The notes: generated by a model not told the origin, from the letters alone. A stretch of DNA of 27,363 nucleotides from CAYRFF01 sp964423575 (GCA_964423575.1 CAYRFF010000042.1:1-27363), one strand, 5' to 3'; positions 1 to 8,203 are shown, counted from the stretch's first letter. Translations and numbers: made by a program.

Positions 1-329
1 GACTTTGACAGTTTTGTCATCTGCAGAACAGCCAAAAGATTCTGTTCAACAGTCATTTTCCTGAATACGGATGCTTCCTGTGGAAGATAACCGATTCCCA
101 GTCTTGCACGCTTATACATCGGCAGTGAAGTAATGTCCACTTTATCGTAGTAAACACGCCCTGAATTTGGTTTAATAAAACCGACAATCATATAGAAAGT
201 CGTTGTTTTACCAGCCCCATTGGGACCAAGAAGTCCTACAATCTCTCCCTGATGGACCTCAATGGAAACGCCTTTAACGACCTCTCTATTCCCGTATTTT
301 TTTATTAATTCACTACTCCTTAAAATCAT
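1..329 (-). CDS. lptB: LPS export ABC transporter ATP-binding protein LptB (5' part, cut by window edge)
   Basis: This is the N-terminal 109 residues of an ABC ATPase; the gene runs off the left edge. It begins MILRSSELIKKYGNREVVKG. A Walker A motif GPNGAGKTTT lies at residues 35-44 and a Q-loop (YLPQEASVF) near residue 84. The stretch GLLGPNGAGKTTTFYMIVG and the following RARLGIGYLPQEAS are characteristic of LptB (YhbG), the cytoplasmic ATPase that powers LPS transport from the inner membrane through LptFG. The ATG is one base after the TGA of the upstream lipoprotein gene (TGAAATG), so the two are probably co-transcribed and translationally coupled. The signature motif, Walker B and C-terminus are outside the window, so assignment rests on the N-terminal half only. 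Confidence 0.9.
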   Translation of the reverse strand, partial: MILRSSELIKKYGNREVVKGVSIEVHQGEIVGLLGPNGAGKTTTFYMIVGFIKPNSGRVYYDKVDITSLPMYKRARLGIGYLPQEASVFRKMTVEQNLLAVLQMTKLSK

Positions 330-330
330 T

Positions 331-1920
331 TCATTCAATATTGGGTGAAATTGATTCCTGAAAATCCCAGCCTGCTCTCATCCCCTGAATCTCCTTTATA
401 ACGAACGATTCCGGCTGCTGTTTAGTTCTATAACTCCCTTTATCCTCCTTTCCGTTAAAATTCTCATCATTCACCAGTCTGAGCTTATAGTTATCTGCTT
501 CCATACCCGGGAACTCCAGGGTTTTACTGCTGGCTTTATTAATTATTTTCTTAGCGATTACTTCGTCGCCGAGTTCCAGTGTGAATATATATTGAGCCGT
601 GCTGTCGAGAGATTCCAGGTCAATAATCAGTTTACATAAGTCGTTCTTTGCCATTACTTTAACAGGAAACTCCAGCGTATCCCTTAAGCTATTTCCGTAA
701 TAATCTATCAGCGCTCCCGGTTTATATCTCAGTATAAGATCACCTTCTTTGCTGGTTCTGAATTTAAGTACTGTACTGTTTATACTGTCCGGACTTACGT
801 CAAATGTCCATTCCTTTCCACTTGTATCAACAAGTTGAATAGAATCCTTTACTATCTCTTTTATCGGCCTGATTGTTTCAATTTCCTTGCCGTGGACTGG
901 GTTTACGGTAATCGTTTTCAACCTGTTGGAAAAATAACCGCGTTTAGCGTAACGCGTACTATCCATGGCTTTAATTTTCATTTTGACCGTATCTTTTACA
1001 ACTCCTGCCGAATCCAACAAAAATTGTACGTCACCGCTCAGTTCCGGAGAACGCCATACGATAATACTATCGCCATTTGCGTAAGCAGAAAGAATCGCAT
1101 CTTCACTTTCCGACCTTATCATCAGGTTTTCCGGTGGATTATTGAAGATAAACACAGATTTGCCGAAAGGCCGAGATTCTGTATCTGTCAACTGAGTACG
1201 CTGATCTGCAGCAAATATGCGCATTTCCTGCACTCCTTCCGCAGGAACTGTCACCGTCCCATCAACAAAGCCGATTTTCTCCGTAGGCAGATCGTAAAAC
1301 ATGTTCATATTCTCGTCTTTGAGGGCAAAGAGCTTGTACTCTCCATCCTGCAAATAACGAAGATGCGCTATCCCTGAAGCATTGGTCAGAGCTGCATAAT
1401 AAGGTTTCTCCTTGTACACTATCGAGTCATCCATGTCACGATATAACATCACGTGGATCCCTTCTGCAGCTTGTCCCGTCGCATTGTCAAGTACGCGTAC
1501 ACGAAATTCCGAAGAGTCAATTTTATCGCCCGTTGAGAAAACTGCAACGAGGTTTTTCACCTTGTTCCCTTCCGTAAAATCGCCTATAGCTTCGTTGAAC
1601 TGTATGCTGTAAGTAGTATTGGCGCGGAGGGTATCCTTATCACTGAACTTAAGAATTGCAGTACGTCGTCTGGCAGAAAGTTCAGGAGGATATTGTAGTG
1701 GAGGAGAGATGATAAGCTCCTTGAGTGCATTATTTATCACTATAAACTCATCAAATCTGAATTCAAGAGTATTTCCCTGAAAATTAGTCTGTACAAGCGG
1801 CGTCGAACGCAATGTATCGAGCCTGGGCGGCGTCGTATCCTGAGGGCCGCCGGTCGGCATTACGATTTTTGCGCAAGCTGCTAAACCAAGAAGTAGTAGA
1901 AACAGAATAATTCTCTTCAT
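331..1920 (-). CDS. Lipoprotein with SbsA-type Ig-like domain
   Basis: A 529-residue secreted lipoprotein. I chose the ATG at 1920 because it gives a clean lipoprotein signal, MKRIILFLLLLGLAACAK, with the lipobox Cys at residue 16; a longer reading frame upstream adds 23 residues that would bury the signal. After a short linker (TGGPQDTTPP) comes an SbsA/Big_5 Ig-like domain at about residues 28-130, then beta-rich segments to the end with no catalytic motif that I recognise. Proteins of this architecture are widespread and conserved next to lptB in Bacteroidota; their role is not established, but envelope or outer-membrane location is likely. The stop lies one base before the lptB start, so the two genes form an operon. 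Confidence 0.85.
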   Translation of the reverse strand: MKRIILFLLLLGLAACAKIVMPTGGPQDTTPPRLDTLRSTPLVQTNFQGNTLEFRFDEFIVINNALKELIISPPLQYPPELSARRRTAILKFSDKDTLRANTTYSIQFNEAIGDFTEGNKVKNLVAVFSTGDKIDSSEFRVRVLDNATGQAAEGIHVMLYRDMDDSIVYKEKPYYAALTNASGIAHLRYLQDGEYKLFALKDENMNMFYDLPTEKIGFVDGTVTVPAEGVQEMRIFAADQRTQLTDTESRPFGKSVFIFNNPPENLMIRSESEDAILSAYANGDSIIVWRSPELSGDVQFLLDSAGVVKDTVKMKIKAMDSTRYAKRGYFSNRLKTITVNPVHGKEIETIRPIKEIVKDSIQLVDTSGKEWTFDVSPDSINSTVLKFRTSKEGDLILRYKPGALIDYYGNSLRDTLEFPVKVMAKNDLCKLIIDLESLDSTAQYIFTLELGDEVIAKKIINKASSKTLEFPGMEADNYKLRLVNDENFNGKEDKGSYRTKQQPESFVIKEIQGMRAGWDFQESISPNIE

Positions 1921-2277
1921 AACGACAAAGTAACGGAATTTACCGGTTTTAAGGTATATGCCCCGTAATTGAAGGGCAAATATACACATCTACACCTTAT
2001 TCAGCGGATGAAATTGCATGATGGTTTCACTGTTTGCTTCGCGACAATTAATACCCAGGATGATTATTACTTCCATGACTTAGTTCCAGAGTTATTTATT
2101 TTAGGCAGTAACAGGTAGACAAGTGACAGGTAGACAAGTAGACAAGTGACAGGTAGATCCTTCGAGTACTCGCAACCTCAAGGGTAACTCGACCTCAGGA
2201 CGGCGCAAGTAAACAGGTAATATCCCTCGCTCATCACCCTTAGCTATGGTTCCAAATCTATTTATTATAGCAGTGAC

Positions 2278-2368
2278 AAACCAGCTTGGTTTTATCTTCT
2301 TCATTTTCTAATGAGCTTTCTTTATAAAATTGAGGAGAATTATTATCCAGAATAAACCAGGCTGGTTT
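2278..2368. promoter_or_regulatory. Pair of 15-bp palindromes AAACCA-N3-TGGTTT (unit 1)
   Basis: Two perfect dyads share the same half-site: AAACCA-GCT-TGGTTT at 2278-2292 and AAACCA-GGC-TGGTTT at 2354-2368, 76 bp apart. The three-base centres make them look like protein-binding sites rather than hairpins. No cognate protein can be named from the sequence. Confidence 0.5.
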
Positions 2369-2717
2369 TGCTGGATTTTAATTTAAAGTAAGTTTAATTC
2401 TAAGAGTGCTGCACCAAACACATACTCTTCTACGCCTTATTCAGCGGATGAAATTGCATGATGGTTTCACTGTTTGCTTCGCGACAATTAATACCCAGGA
2501 TGATTATTACTTCCATGACTTAGTTCCAGAGTTATTTATTTTAGGCAGTAACAGGTAGACAAGTGACAGGTAGACAAGTAGACAAGTGACAGGTAGATCC
2601 TTCGAGTACTCGCAACCTCAAGGGTAACTCGACCTCAGGACGGCGCAAGTAAACAGGTAATATCCCTCGCTCATCACCCTTAGCTATGGTTCCAAATCTA
2701 TTTATTATAGCAGTGAC

Positions 2718-2808
2718 AAACCAGCTTGGTTTTATCTTCTTCATTTTCTAATGAGCTTTCTTTATAAAATTGAGGAGAATTATTATCCAGAATAAACCAG
2801 GCTGGTTT
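2718..2808. promoter_or_regulatory. Pair of 15-bp palindromes AAACCA-N3-TGGTTT (unit 2)
   Basis: This is the second copy of the dyad pair, at 2718-2732 and 2794-2808, produced by the 440-bp duplication. The array thus holds four identical half-site pairs in about 530 bp. Confidence 0.5.
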
Positions 2809-2869
2809 TGCTGGATTTTAATTTAAAGTAAGTTTAATTCTAAGAGTGCTGCACCAAACACATACTCTT

Positions 2870-3763
2870 CTACGCCTTATTCAGCGGATGAAATTGCATG
2901 ATGGTTTCACGAAGATATTGCGTATCCAGGTGCGTGTAAATCTCGGTAGTGGTGATGGATTCGTGTCCGAGTAAGTCCTGCACGACACGCAGATCGGCCC
3001 CACGCTCAACCAGATGCGTTGCAAAGGAGTGTCTGAAAGTATGTGGACTTATGTTTTTATCAATGCCGGCAGCCTTTGCCAGGTCCTTGATAATTGTGAA
3101 AATCATAACGCGGGTAAGCTTCCTGCCTCTTCTATTGAGGAATAAGTAATCGGCGTATTCGGGCTTTATATCGACTTCCCTGCGCATTCCCATCTGATAG
3201 TATTCTATTGCTTTCAGGGCTTCATCGTGAATGGGAATCAATCGTTCTTTTCTGTTTTTACCACGCACCTTTATAAAACCAAGCTCTTTGTGGATATCAG
3301 AAATTTTCAGCTCACAGAGTTCAGACACTCTTAAACCACAGGCATAAAGTGTCTCAATAATGGCTTTATTACGGTGGCCTTGCGGATGCGACAAATCCAC
3401 AGCATCTATAATAGCATCAATCTCAGATAGGCTGAGGACTTCAGGAATTTTCATTCCTATCCTTGGGCTATCGATATTTTCAAGTGGAGAATTCACGATT
3501 TCCCTCTCAAGTATCAGATAGTGGTAAAAGGCGCGTATCCCACTGAGGATCCTAGATTGAGATCGCTTGGATATATCACCGGTATTAAGCTCAGCAAGAA
3601 ATTTCTCCATGTCGTCACCGGTAAGCTCAGCAGGTTCTTTGTCCGGAAAAAACTCGTGGAGCTTGTCTATATCACTCAGATATGCCGCAATACTGTGCTG
3701 TGACAATTTTCTCTCGAGAAGCATATACGCTTTAAATCCTTGTATAGCTGTTTTCCATTTCAC
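2870..3763 (-). CDS. xerD: Tyrosine site-specific recombinase XerD
   Basis: A 297-residue tyrosine recombinase, the normal length for XerC/XerD. These enzymes resolve chromosome dimers at dif sites. The N-terminal SAM-like core-binding domain covers about residues 4-90 and the catalytic domain about 108-285. The full catalytic set is visible: R145 (ACGLRVSEL), the beta-hairpin Lys in VRGKNRKERLIP (about 166-177), H241 and R244 (SPHTFRHSFATH), H267 (LLGHESI) and Y276 (EIYTHLD). The C-terminus ETIMQFHPLNKA is of the normal Bacteroidota type, so the gene is intact despite the array abutting it. The start codon is GTG: upstream in frame there is a TAA after five codons and no ATG, and the next Met is residue 14. 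XerD rather than XerC is the better guess, not proven. Confidence 0.9.
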   Translation of the reverse strand: MKWKTAIQGFKAYMLLERKLSQHSIAAYLSDIDKLHEFFPDKEPAELTGDDMEKFLAELNTGDISKRSQSRILSGIRAFYHYLILEREIVNSPLENIDSPRIGMKIPEVLSLSEIDAIIDAVDLSHPQGHRNKAIIETLYACGLRVSELCELKISDIHKELGFIKVRGKNRKERLIPIHDEALKAIEYYQMGMRREVDIKPEYADYLFLNRRGRKLTRVMIFTIIKDLAKAAGIDKNISPHTFRHSFATHLVERGADLRVVQDLLGHESITTTEIYTHLDTQYLRETIMQFHPLNKA

Positions 3764-3903
3764 GAATGCAATATATTAATAATTTTATTAATATATAAAT
3801 TGTTGAAGTTACTATAGCTCAATTTAGTTTATGCTTCACAGATAAACCTGGATTTTAGGCTGAAGCAAAGGATGAGGTTGAGAATTATAGTTATTTTACA
3901 TCC

Positions 3904-3935
3904 TTTACAATTTAGGAGTTGAATTCCTAAATTGT
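3904..3935. repeat. Dispersed palindromic repeat, copy 1
   Basis: CTTTACAATTTAGGA is followed by a 7-base spacer (gttgaat) and then TCCTAAATTGT. The perfect stem is 11 bp, 3907-3917 with 3925-3935. The same 15-base left arm occurs at 8289, 11460 and 12661, always in the same orientation. No gene is directly attached to this copy. Confidence 0.85.
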
Positions 3936-4003
3936 GGGTTAGCTTATCCTATAAAGAAGGAAAACTCCGAAATTTCATCTCCAAAAAAGATTTAATAAAA
4001 AAG

Positions 4004-4064
4004 TTGGTGATTTTTCACTTTAAATTTTTATTCTGTTAGAGGCCAACAGTTAAAGTGTCACCAA
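4004..4064. other. Long stacked hairpin with a continuous 20-base right arm
   Basis: Three perfect helices stack: TTGGTGA (4004-4010) with TCACCAA (4058-4064), CACTTTAA (4016-4023) with TTAAAGTG (4050-4057), and CTGTT (4033-4037) with AACAG (4045-4049). The right arm is uninterrupted; the left arm carries two T-rich bulges of 5 and 9 bases. It lies 174 bp before the start of the secreted-protein gene. No U-tract follows, so it does not look like a simple terminator. Confidence 0.6.
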
Positions 4065-4238
4065 TATATTATTCTTATCTTATTATTATTTCACTATTAT
4101 ATATCCTTACCTAAACTATCACACACTACAAATATGCTATGTGTTTAATTTATTCTACAATTAACTTGTATGCCAAGCTATTCTTGCCTAACTTGCAAAA
4201 GGATAAATCCTTATTTTTCAACATTAAAACTATTCGCC

Positions 4239-5447
4239 ATGAAAACAAAGACAACTTACAAAGACAACTTACAAAGATTTTTAGGAAGTATAATCCTATG
4301 TATTTTCTTCATGGGAGCTAGTTCAATTACTTTTTCTCAAACAGCAACAGGAGGCTGTTCGGAAGTAATTGTTTCTGAAATCCCTCCTTATCCAACAGTT
4401 TATTTTTCTTACGTAGGATTTATGAACTGTAAAAAAATTGTAGGTTATTATGATGGATGTGCGGGGGACGGGTTAAACTCATGCTGTAGAATTATTACAT
4501 CCGGTAATCCGGCAACCCCTCGTTTTTGGCTCGAACAATTACAAACAGACGGATCGTGGTTAGAAGTTGCAGGACCTCAATATGTTACGACCTTTAATAA
4601 TGTTAATAATGGCACTTACCGCGTAAAATGTCAGCGCCCTAATATCCATGAAAGTGCTTGTGGTAATGATCGACTTGGAAACCCAGTTAGAGCTCGTATG
4701 TGTTTATTTGATTTAAACGGGCAATTCATTGGTTACTGGGGGACATGGGATAACGCTTATTTTGGAAACCTGTATCCAATCACATATTCCAATACTGTTT
4801 TAGTTGGCCCAACTACGAAAAATGATATTTCCTATACTTTCATCGATATTCCAGAGACAGGGGCAGAAGGCGCGTATGATTACGGGGAAACTGTTATAAT
4901 CGATGTATCAGAATGTAAAAATTATAATCAATGGTGGTTAGCCATTTTTGAAGATGGTCCAAATTATAACCGATACAAATCCAATGGATGGTCAAATGGA
5001 ATGATTCCAGGAGGTAAAATTAATTTATCAGAATTTTGGGATTCGTGGAAATTCGAGACTTTCCATCAATATACCGTTCAGCTTGCAATAGAAAATAGGC
5101 AATGTCGGAATGGAATTGAATACCCAAACCCAAATGGCTGGAACAACCTCGACCGTACTTTCTTTATATGTCCCGAAGGTAGTGGTTGTAGGTTTGGGAT
5201 TGATGAAAGAGAGATTGTCATTAGTCCTAATCCTGCCAACAGCATCATTCAGCTACAGAATTTTGAGCCTGACCTTGACCGAAATTACGTCATAACGATT
5301 ACAGATATTTCAGGGAAACAAGTAAAGAATATACCTTTGACAGCTGACAAAGTGGATATTTCCGACCTTCAGCCTGGCATATTTATAGTAAATATTTTTA
5401 AAAAAGGGCAGCGGGTATTCAACTCTAAGCTTCTTGTTAATCAATAA
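4239..5447 (+). CDS. Cys-rich secreted protein with T9SS type A sorting domain
   Basis: A 402-residue protein of unknown function. I start it at the ATG at 4239, since the frame upstream (from 4170) has no signal-peptide character. It opens with an unusual polar n-region encoded by two 13-bp repeats, then a hydrophobic core (SIILCIFFMGASSITFSQ) ending near residue 35. The mature part has about a dozen cysteines, including a CC pair, many aromatic residues and no catalytic motif that I recognise. The last ~75 residues (from VISPNPANS) form a type A T9SS sorting domain, so the protein should be exported by Sec and then anchored or released by T9SS. The signal region resembles that of the gene at 8475 (both have IFFMG). 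A terminator follows 12 bp after the stop. Confidence 0.85.
   Translation: MKTKTTYKDNLQRFLGSIILCIFFMGASSITFSQTATGGCSEVIVSEIPPYPTVYFSYVGFMNCKKIVGYYDGCAGDGLNSCCRIITSGNPATPRFWLEQLQTDGSWLEVAGPQYVTTFNNVNNGTYRVKCQRPNIHESACGNDRLGNPVRARMCLFDLNGQFIGYWGTWDNAYFGNLYPITYSNTVLVGPTTKNDISYTFIDIPETGAEGAYDYGETVIIDVSECKNYNQWWLAIFEDGPNYNRYKSNGWSNGMIPGGKINLSEFWDSWKFETFHQYTVQLAIENRQCRNGIEYPNPNGWNNLDRTFFICPEGSGCRFGIDEREIVISPNPANSIIQLQNFEPDLDRNYVITITDISGKQVKNIPLTADKVDISDLQPGIFIVNIFKKGQRVFNSKLLVNQ
4245..4276 (+). repeat. 13-bp tandem repeat in the signal-peptide n-region (two copies plus partial)
   Basis: Directly after ATGAAA come two exact copies of acaaagacaactt (4245-4257, 4258-4270) and six bases of a third (4271-4276). 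The unit length is not a multiple of three. The unit is a relative of acacagacagctt at 8481: both fit ACAmAGACArCTT. The gene is in frame with two copies. Confidence 0.85.
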
Positions 5448-5458
5448 AATTTGAATTT

Positions 5459-5489
5459 CCTCCTGCTAATATAGCAGGAGGGAATTTTT
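5459..5489 (+). terminator. Rho-independent terminator, overlapping the leader of the next gene
   Basis: A 10-bp stem, CCTCCTGCTA (5459-5468) with TAGCAGGAGG (5472-5481), has a 3-base loop and is followed by gaattttta. It would end transcription of the 4239 gene. The right arm also holds AGGAGG, 11 bases before the ATG at 5493. Confidence 0.75.
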
Positions 5490-5492
5490 ATT

Positions 5493-6884
5493 ATGAGGAG
5501 TAAATTAACAATAATACTGGTTTTATTGACCTACCAGCTTTTCGCACAGAATCTTGTACCAAATCCGGGATTTGATATATTGACAGATTGCCCCAATATC
5601 ATAGGTCAAATAACCTTGGCAGAACCATGGGTAAGTGCAAGTAATGGTCCTGTAGACCTATATAATGCATGCTCAACTGAACCACTTATGGCTGTACCAA
5701 ATGCAGGGCGACGTTGGGATAGTTACCAAATGCCGAGAAGTGGCTCTGGCTATGCTGCAATATTTGTATATAATAATAATAATGCCGTTTCAAAAAGTCC
5801 AGGTAATAGTGCGTATTTAGAAGTAGAGTTATTGCAACCATTGGAACAGGGAATACATTATTATCTTGAATTCCATGCATCTCCAGATCATTATTCCGGC
5901 TATACTGATGCAGTAGGAATGGCTCTTACTAATACTTTTTATTACGAAACGCTGTCTGCGTGGGAAGCATTATCTTTAAATCCTGTGATTGAGAGAAAAG
6001 GTACTGTTATAAAAGATACAGTGGGATGGACAAAGATAAGCGGTTGTCATATAGCAACCGGGGGAGAGAGGTATGCCATAATAGGTAATTTTAATACCAC
6101 TGATGAGACTATAACAGAATTTGATAGCCCTACCTATCCATTTGTAAATTACTTCTACATTGATGATGTTCTCATTATGCCCTTTGATCCTTTTCCTGAC
6201 ACGCTACTTCTATGTGATGGCATTCCACTGGAACTAAATGCTCGGTTTTTAGATGCAACTTATCTTTGGAATACAGGAGGAACCGACTCAGTCATCACTA
6301 TTTATGAATCTGGACAATATTCCGTTGAAGCTTTTATGGAAAACTGTACTCTTCGAGATACTGTAATCGTGTTGGACACGAGAGAGACTACTCATTTCCC
6401 TATAGACACAATCATTTGTAAAGATGAACCTTTGCAGCTAGTATCCCCCATACCCGGCGAATATTCATGGTCAGATGGGTCGCAGGGAAATAAAATAATT
6501 GTTGCTCAATCTGGAAGCTACTCTTTAACGGTTACTAATGAGTGTGGAGAATTTATATTTTCTACAGAATTAACAGCAGAAGATTGCACGTGTAATGTAT
6601 ATGTACCGAATGCTTTCACTCCAAACAGTGACGGCATAAATGATTTTTTGGAAATTTACTTTGACTGCGATTTTGATTACCAGATGATAAGGTTTGAAGT
6701 ATTCGACCGTTGGGGAGCTAAAATTTATTCTGTATCGCAAGGAGAAGTCGTAAAATGGGATGGTATTTTCCGTCAAAAGGCTTTAAATAACGGAATATAT
6801 TTCTGGTACTTAGAATATGAGGTAATTCGAAATGGAATATCAGAAAAACGCATTAAAAAAGGAGATGTAACCATTTTAAGATAA
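5493..6884 (+). CDS. Secreted protein with CHU_C (T9SS type B) C-terminal domain
   Basis: A 463-residue exported protein. It has a signal peptide MRSKLTIILVLLTYQLFAQ cut after AQ. The N-terminal module starts NLVPNPGFD (about residues 20-230), a jelly-roll-like module common at the front of Bacteroidota surface proteins. Two Ig/PKD-like repeats follow (about 235-295 and 300-370), each of the pattern C-x-L-x-L ... Y-x-W ... G-x-Y-x-V. The final ~95 residues, from YVPNAFTPNSDGINDFLEI to the end, are a clear gliding-motility-associated C-terminal domain (CHU_C), the type B T9SS signal. Type B substrates usually stay on the cell surface. No enzymatic motif is seen; adhesion is a guess. It starts 12 bp after a terminator hairpin and ends 10 bp before the next gene. 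Confidence 0.88.
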   Translation: MRSKLTIILVLLTYQLFAQNLVPNPGFDILTDCPNIIGQITLAEPWVSASNGPVDLYNACSTEPLMAVPNAGRRWDSYQMPRSGSGYAAIFVYNNNNAVSKSPGNSAYLEVELLQPLEQGIHYYLEFHASPDHYSGYTDAVGMALTNTFYYETLSAWEALSLNPVIERKGTVIKDTVGWTKISGCHIATGGERYAIIGNFNTTDETITEFDSPTYPFVNYFYIDDVLIMPFDPFPDTLLLCDGIPLELNARFLDATYLWNTGGTDSVITIYESGQYSVEAFMENCTLRDTVIVLDTRETTHFPIDTIICKDEPLQLVSPIPGEYSWSDGSQGNKIIVAQSGSYSLTVTNECGEFIFSTELTAEDCTCNVYVPNAFTPNSDGINDFLEIYFDCDFDYQMIRFEVFDRWGAKIYSVSQGEVVKWDGIFRQKALNNGIYFWYLEYEVIRNGISEKRIKKGDVTILR

Positions 6885-6894
6885 TTGTGAAAAA

Positions 6895-8118
6895 ATGAAT
6901 TATTCACACTATACTCGTTTATTAATTGTTGTATTAGCGATGATGTTTTTTCAACAGGTGGTTGCGCAGAAAGCCAGTTGTGGATTTCAGGAAATGCTTA
7001 GCAGGCAGTTAAGTAAAGATACAATCTTGAAACATAGGTTTAGTGAAATAAATTTGCGACTCGAAGAAGCGACAAAAAATGATCTACATGGTTTTTATTT
7101 TCGCAGTAAGATTGTCATTCCCATAGTTGTTCATGTTGTTTGGAACAGTCCGGAAGAAAATATAAGCGATTTAACTATTCTAGAACAGATTGCCATTTTA
7201 AATCGTGACTTCAACAATGACAGCAATGATTTAGAAAACGTTCCTGATGAGTTCCAACCATTTATAGCAAAGGAAGGAATCAACTTTTGTCTTGCTTCAA
7301 TTGATCCTATGGGTTTTCCTACCACTGGAATTGTCAGAGTGGAAACTAAAGTAGAAGCAATAGGTACAAAAGAGAACTTGTTTTATTCAAGTCTAGGAGG
7401 AAGCGAGGCATGGGATACAGATAGGTATCTTAATATTTGGGTTGCCAATACTGGCGAATTTATTACTGGCTATGGTACATACCCTGAGCAAACAGATGCA
7501 GAAAAACAAGGGATTGTAATTCATCCAAAATATTTTGGAAATAATACTTCCCGTAGATTTAGCCTCGGAAGAGTTGCAGTACATGAAGTCGGACATTATT
7601 TTGGGTTGAATCATATATGGGGTAATAATTCCGATTGTGAGACAGATGATGGAGTTGATGATACTCCTATTCAACAATACGGTTATAGAGGATGTCCTGC
7701 GCACCCACAATCATCTTGCGAAAGCAATGATATGTTTATGAATTTTATGGACTATGTAGATGACGATTGTATGGTAATGTTTACACAGGGACAAATGGAA
7801 AGGATGATAGCCACTATTGAAATTTTCCGTCCCGGTCTTTTAGAATCAAATATTTCATGTATCGATATTGCTACAAAACCTTTAGATAGTGACTTTACGT
7901 TGTATCCGAATCCAACACGTGGTGAAATAGTAATAGATTTCCCACAATCAATTTTTGAAACGGGTACTTTGGAAGTTTACAACTCAACTGGACAATTGGT
8001 CTTCAAATATGAAGGTATTTTAAGAAACAATATGAAATTAAATCTGGCAGGACTTAGATCGGGAATTTATTGGGTGAAAATTGGGAAGAAAGGAAAGAAA
8101 CTATTTATCAGCAATTAG
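6895..8118 (+). CDS. Secreted M43 (pappalysin-like) zinc metalloprotease with T9SS type A sorting domain
   Basis: A 407-residue protease of the pappalysin family (M43B, metzincin clan). Signal peptide ends near residue 25 (QVVAQ). A propeptide-like segment (about 26-70) is followed by IPIVVHVVW, typical of the start of the M43 catalytic domain. The extended zinc site HEVGHYFGLNH is at residues 230-240, with E231 the catalytic base, and the Met-turn is in NFMDYVDD (M285 or so). Cysteines around 248-291 would form the family's disulfides. Residues ~336-407 (LYPNPTRGE ... LRSGIYWVKI) form a type A T9SS sorting domain. It is 10 bp downstream of the CHU_C gene and probably in the same transcript. 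Substrate specificity cannot be read from the sequence. Confidence 0.92.
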   Translation: MNYSHYTRLLIVVLAMMFFQQVVAQKASCGFQEMLSRQLSKDTILKHRFSEINLRLEEATKNDLHGFYFRSKIVIPIVVHVVWNSPEENISDLTILEQIAILNRDFNNDSNDLENVPDEFQPFIAKEGINFCLASIDPMGFPTTGIVRVETKVEAIGTKENLFYSSLGGSEAWDTDRYLNIWVANTGEFITGYGTYPEQTDAEKQGIVIHPKYFGNNTSRRFSLGRVAVHEVGHYFGLNHIWGNNSDCETDDGVDDTPIQQYGYRGCPAHPQSSCESNDMFMNFMDYVDDDCMVMFTQGQMERMIATIEIFRPGLLESNISCIDIATKPLDSDFTLYPNPTRGEIVIDFPQSIFETGTLEVYNSTGQLVFKYEGILRNNMKLNLAGLRSGIYWVKIGKKGKKLFISN

Positions 8119-8203
8119 CCGCCAGAGCAATATTTCATGTATTCTATCCTAAGGCAGCGCTAAACCTCCCGCAGATTCCGCAGATATTTAAACTATTTTA
8201 TTG

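Larger units (their letters stand above)
1990..2910. repeat. 440-bp perfect tandem duplication whose units begin with the xerD 3' end
   Basis: Two 440-bp units, 1990-2429 and 2430-2869, are identical base for base except position 1994 (a) against 2434 (g). A third partial copy, 2870-2910, is the last 41 bp of xerD including its TAG stop, and the similarity stops sharply at 2910. Each unit therefore consists of a 41-bp copy of the xerD terminus plus 399 bp of non-coding sequence. Inside each unit are a short direct repeat (acaggtagacaagtg, several overlapping copies near 2109-2156), a diverged internal repeat (about 2082-2110 and 2248-2276) and two 15-bp palindromes. The 67-codon reading frames in each unit look fortuitous. 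The 69 bp at 1921-1989, between the lipoprotein gene and the array, hold nothing I recognise. Confidence 0.95.
3764..4238. other. 475-bp intergenic region between xerD and the first secreted-protein gene
   Basis: This AT-rich region separates divergent transcription units. It contains the first copy of the dispersed palindrome (3904-3935) and a long stacked hairpin (4004-4064), both listed separately. A promoter for the plus-strand gene must lie here; a weak candidate -7, tattcttg (one mismatch to TAnnTTTG), has no convincing -33 partner. I see no coding sequence. Confidence 0.6.

Noticed and set aside
835..1377. 180-codon plus-strand reading frame
   Set aside because: It lies antisense inside the lipoprotein gene, which has a clear signal peptide and domain.
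2101..2744. Two identical 67-codon minus-strand reading frames in the 440-bp repeats
   Set aside because: Their ends are translations of short direct repeats (STCHLSTCLPVTCLPVT) and they lack codon structure; they are identical only because the DNA is duplicated.
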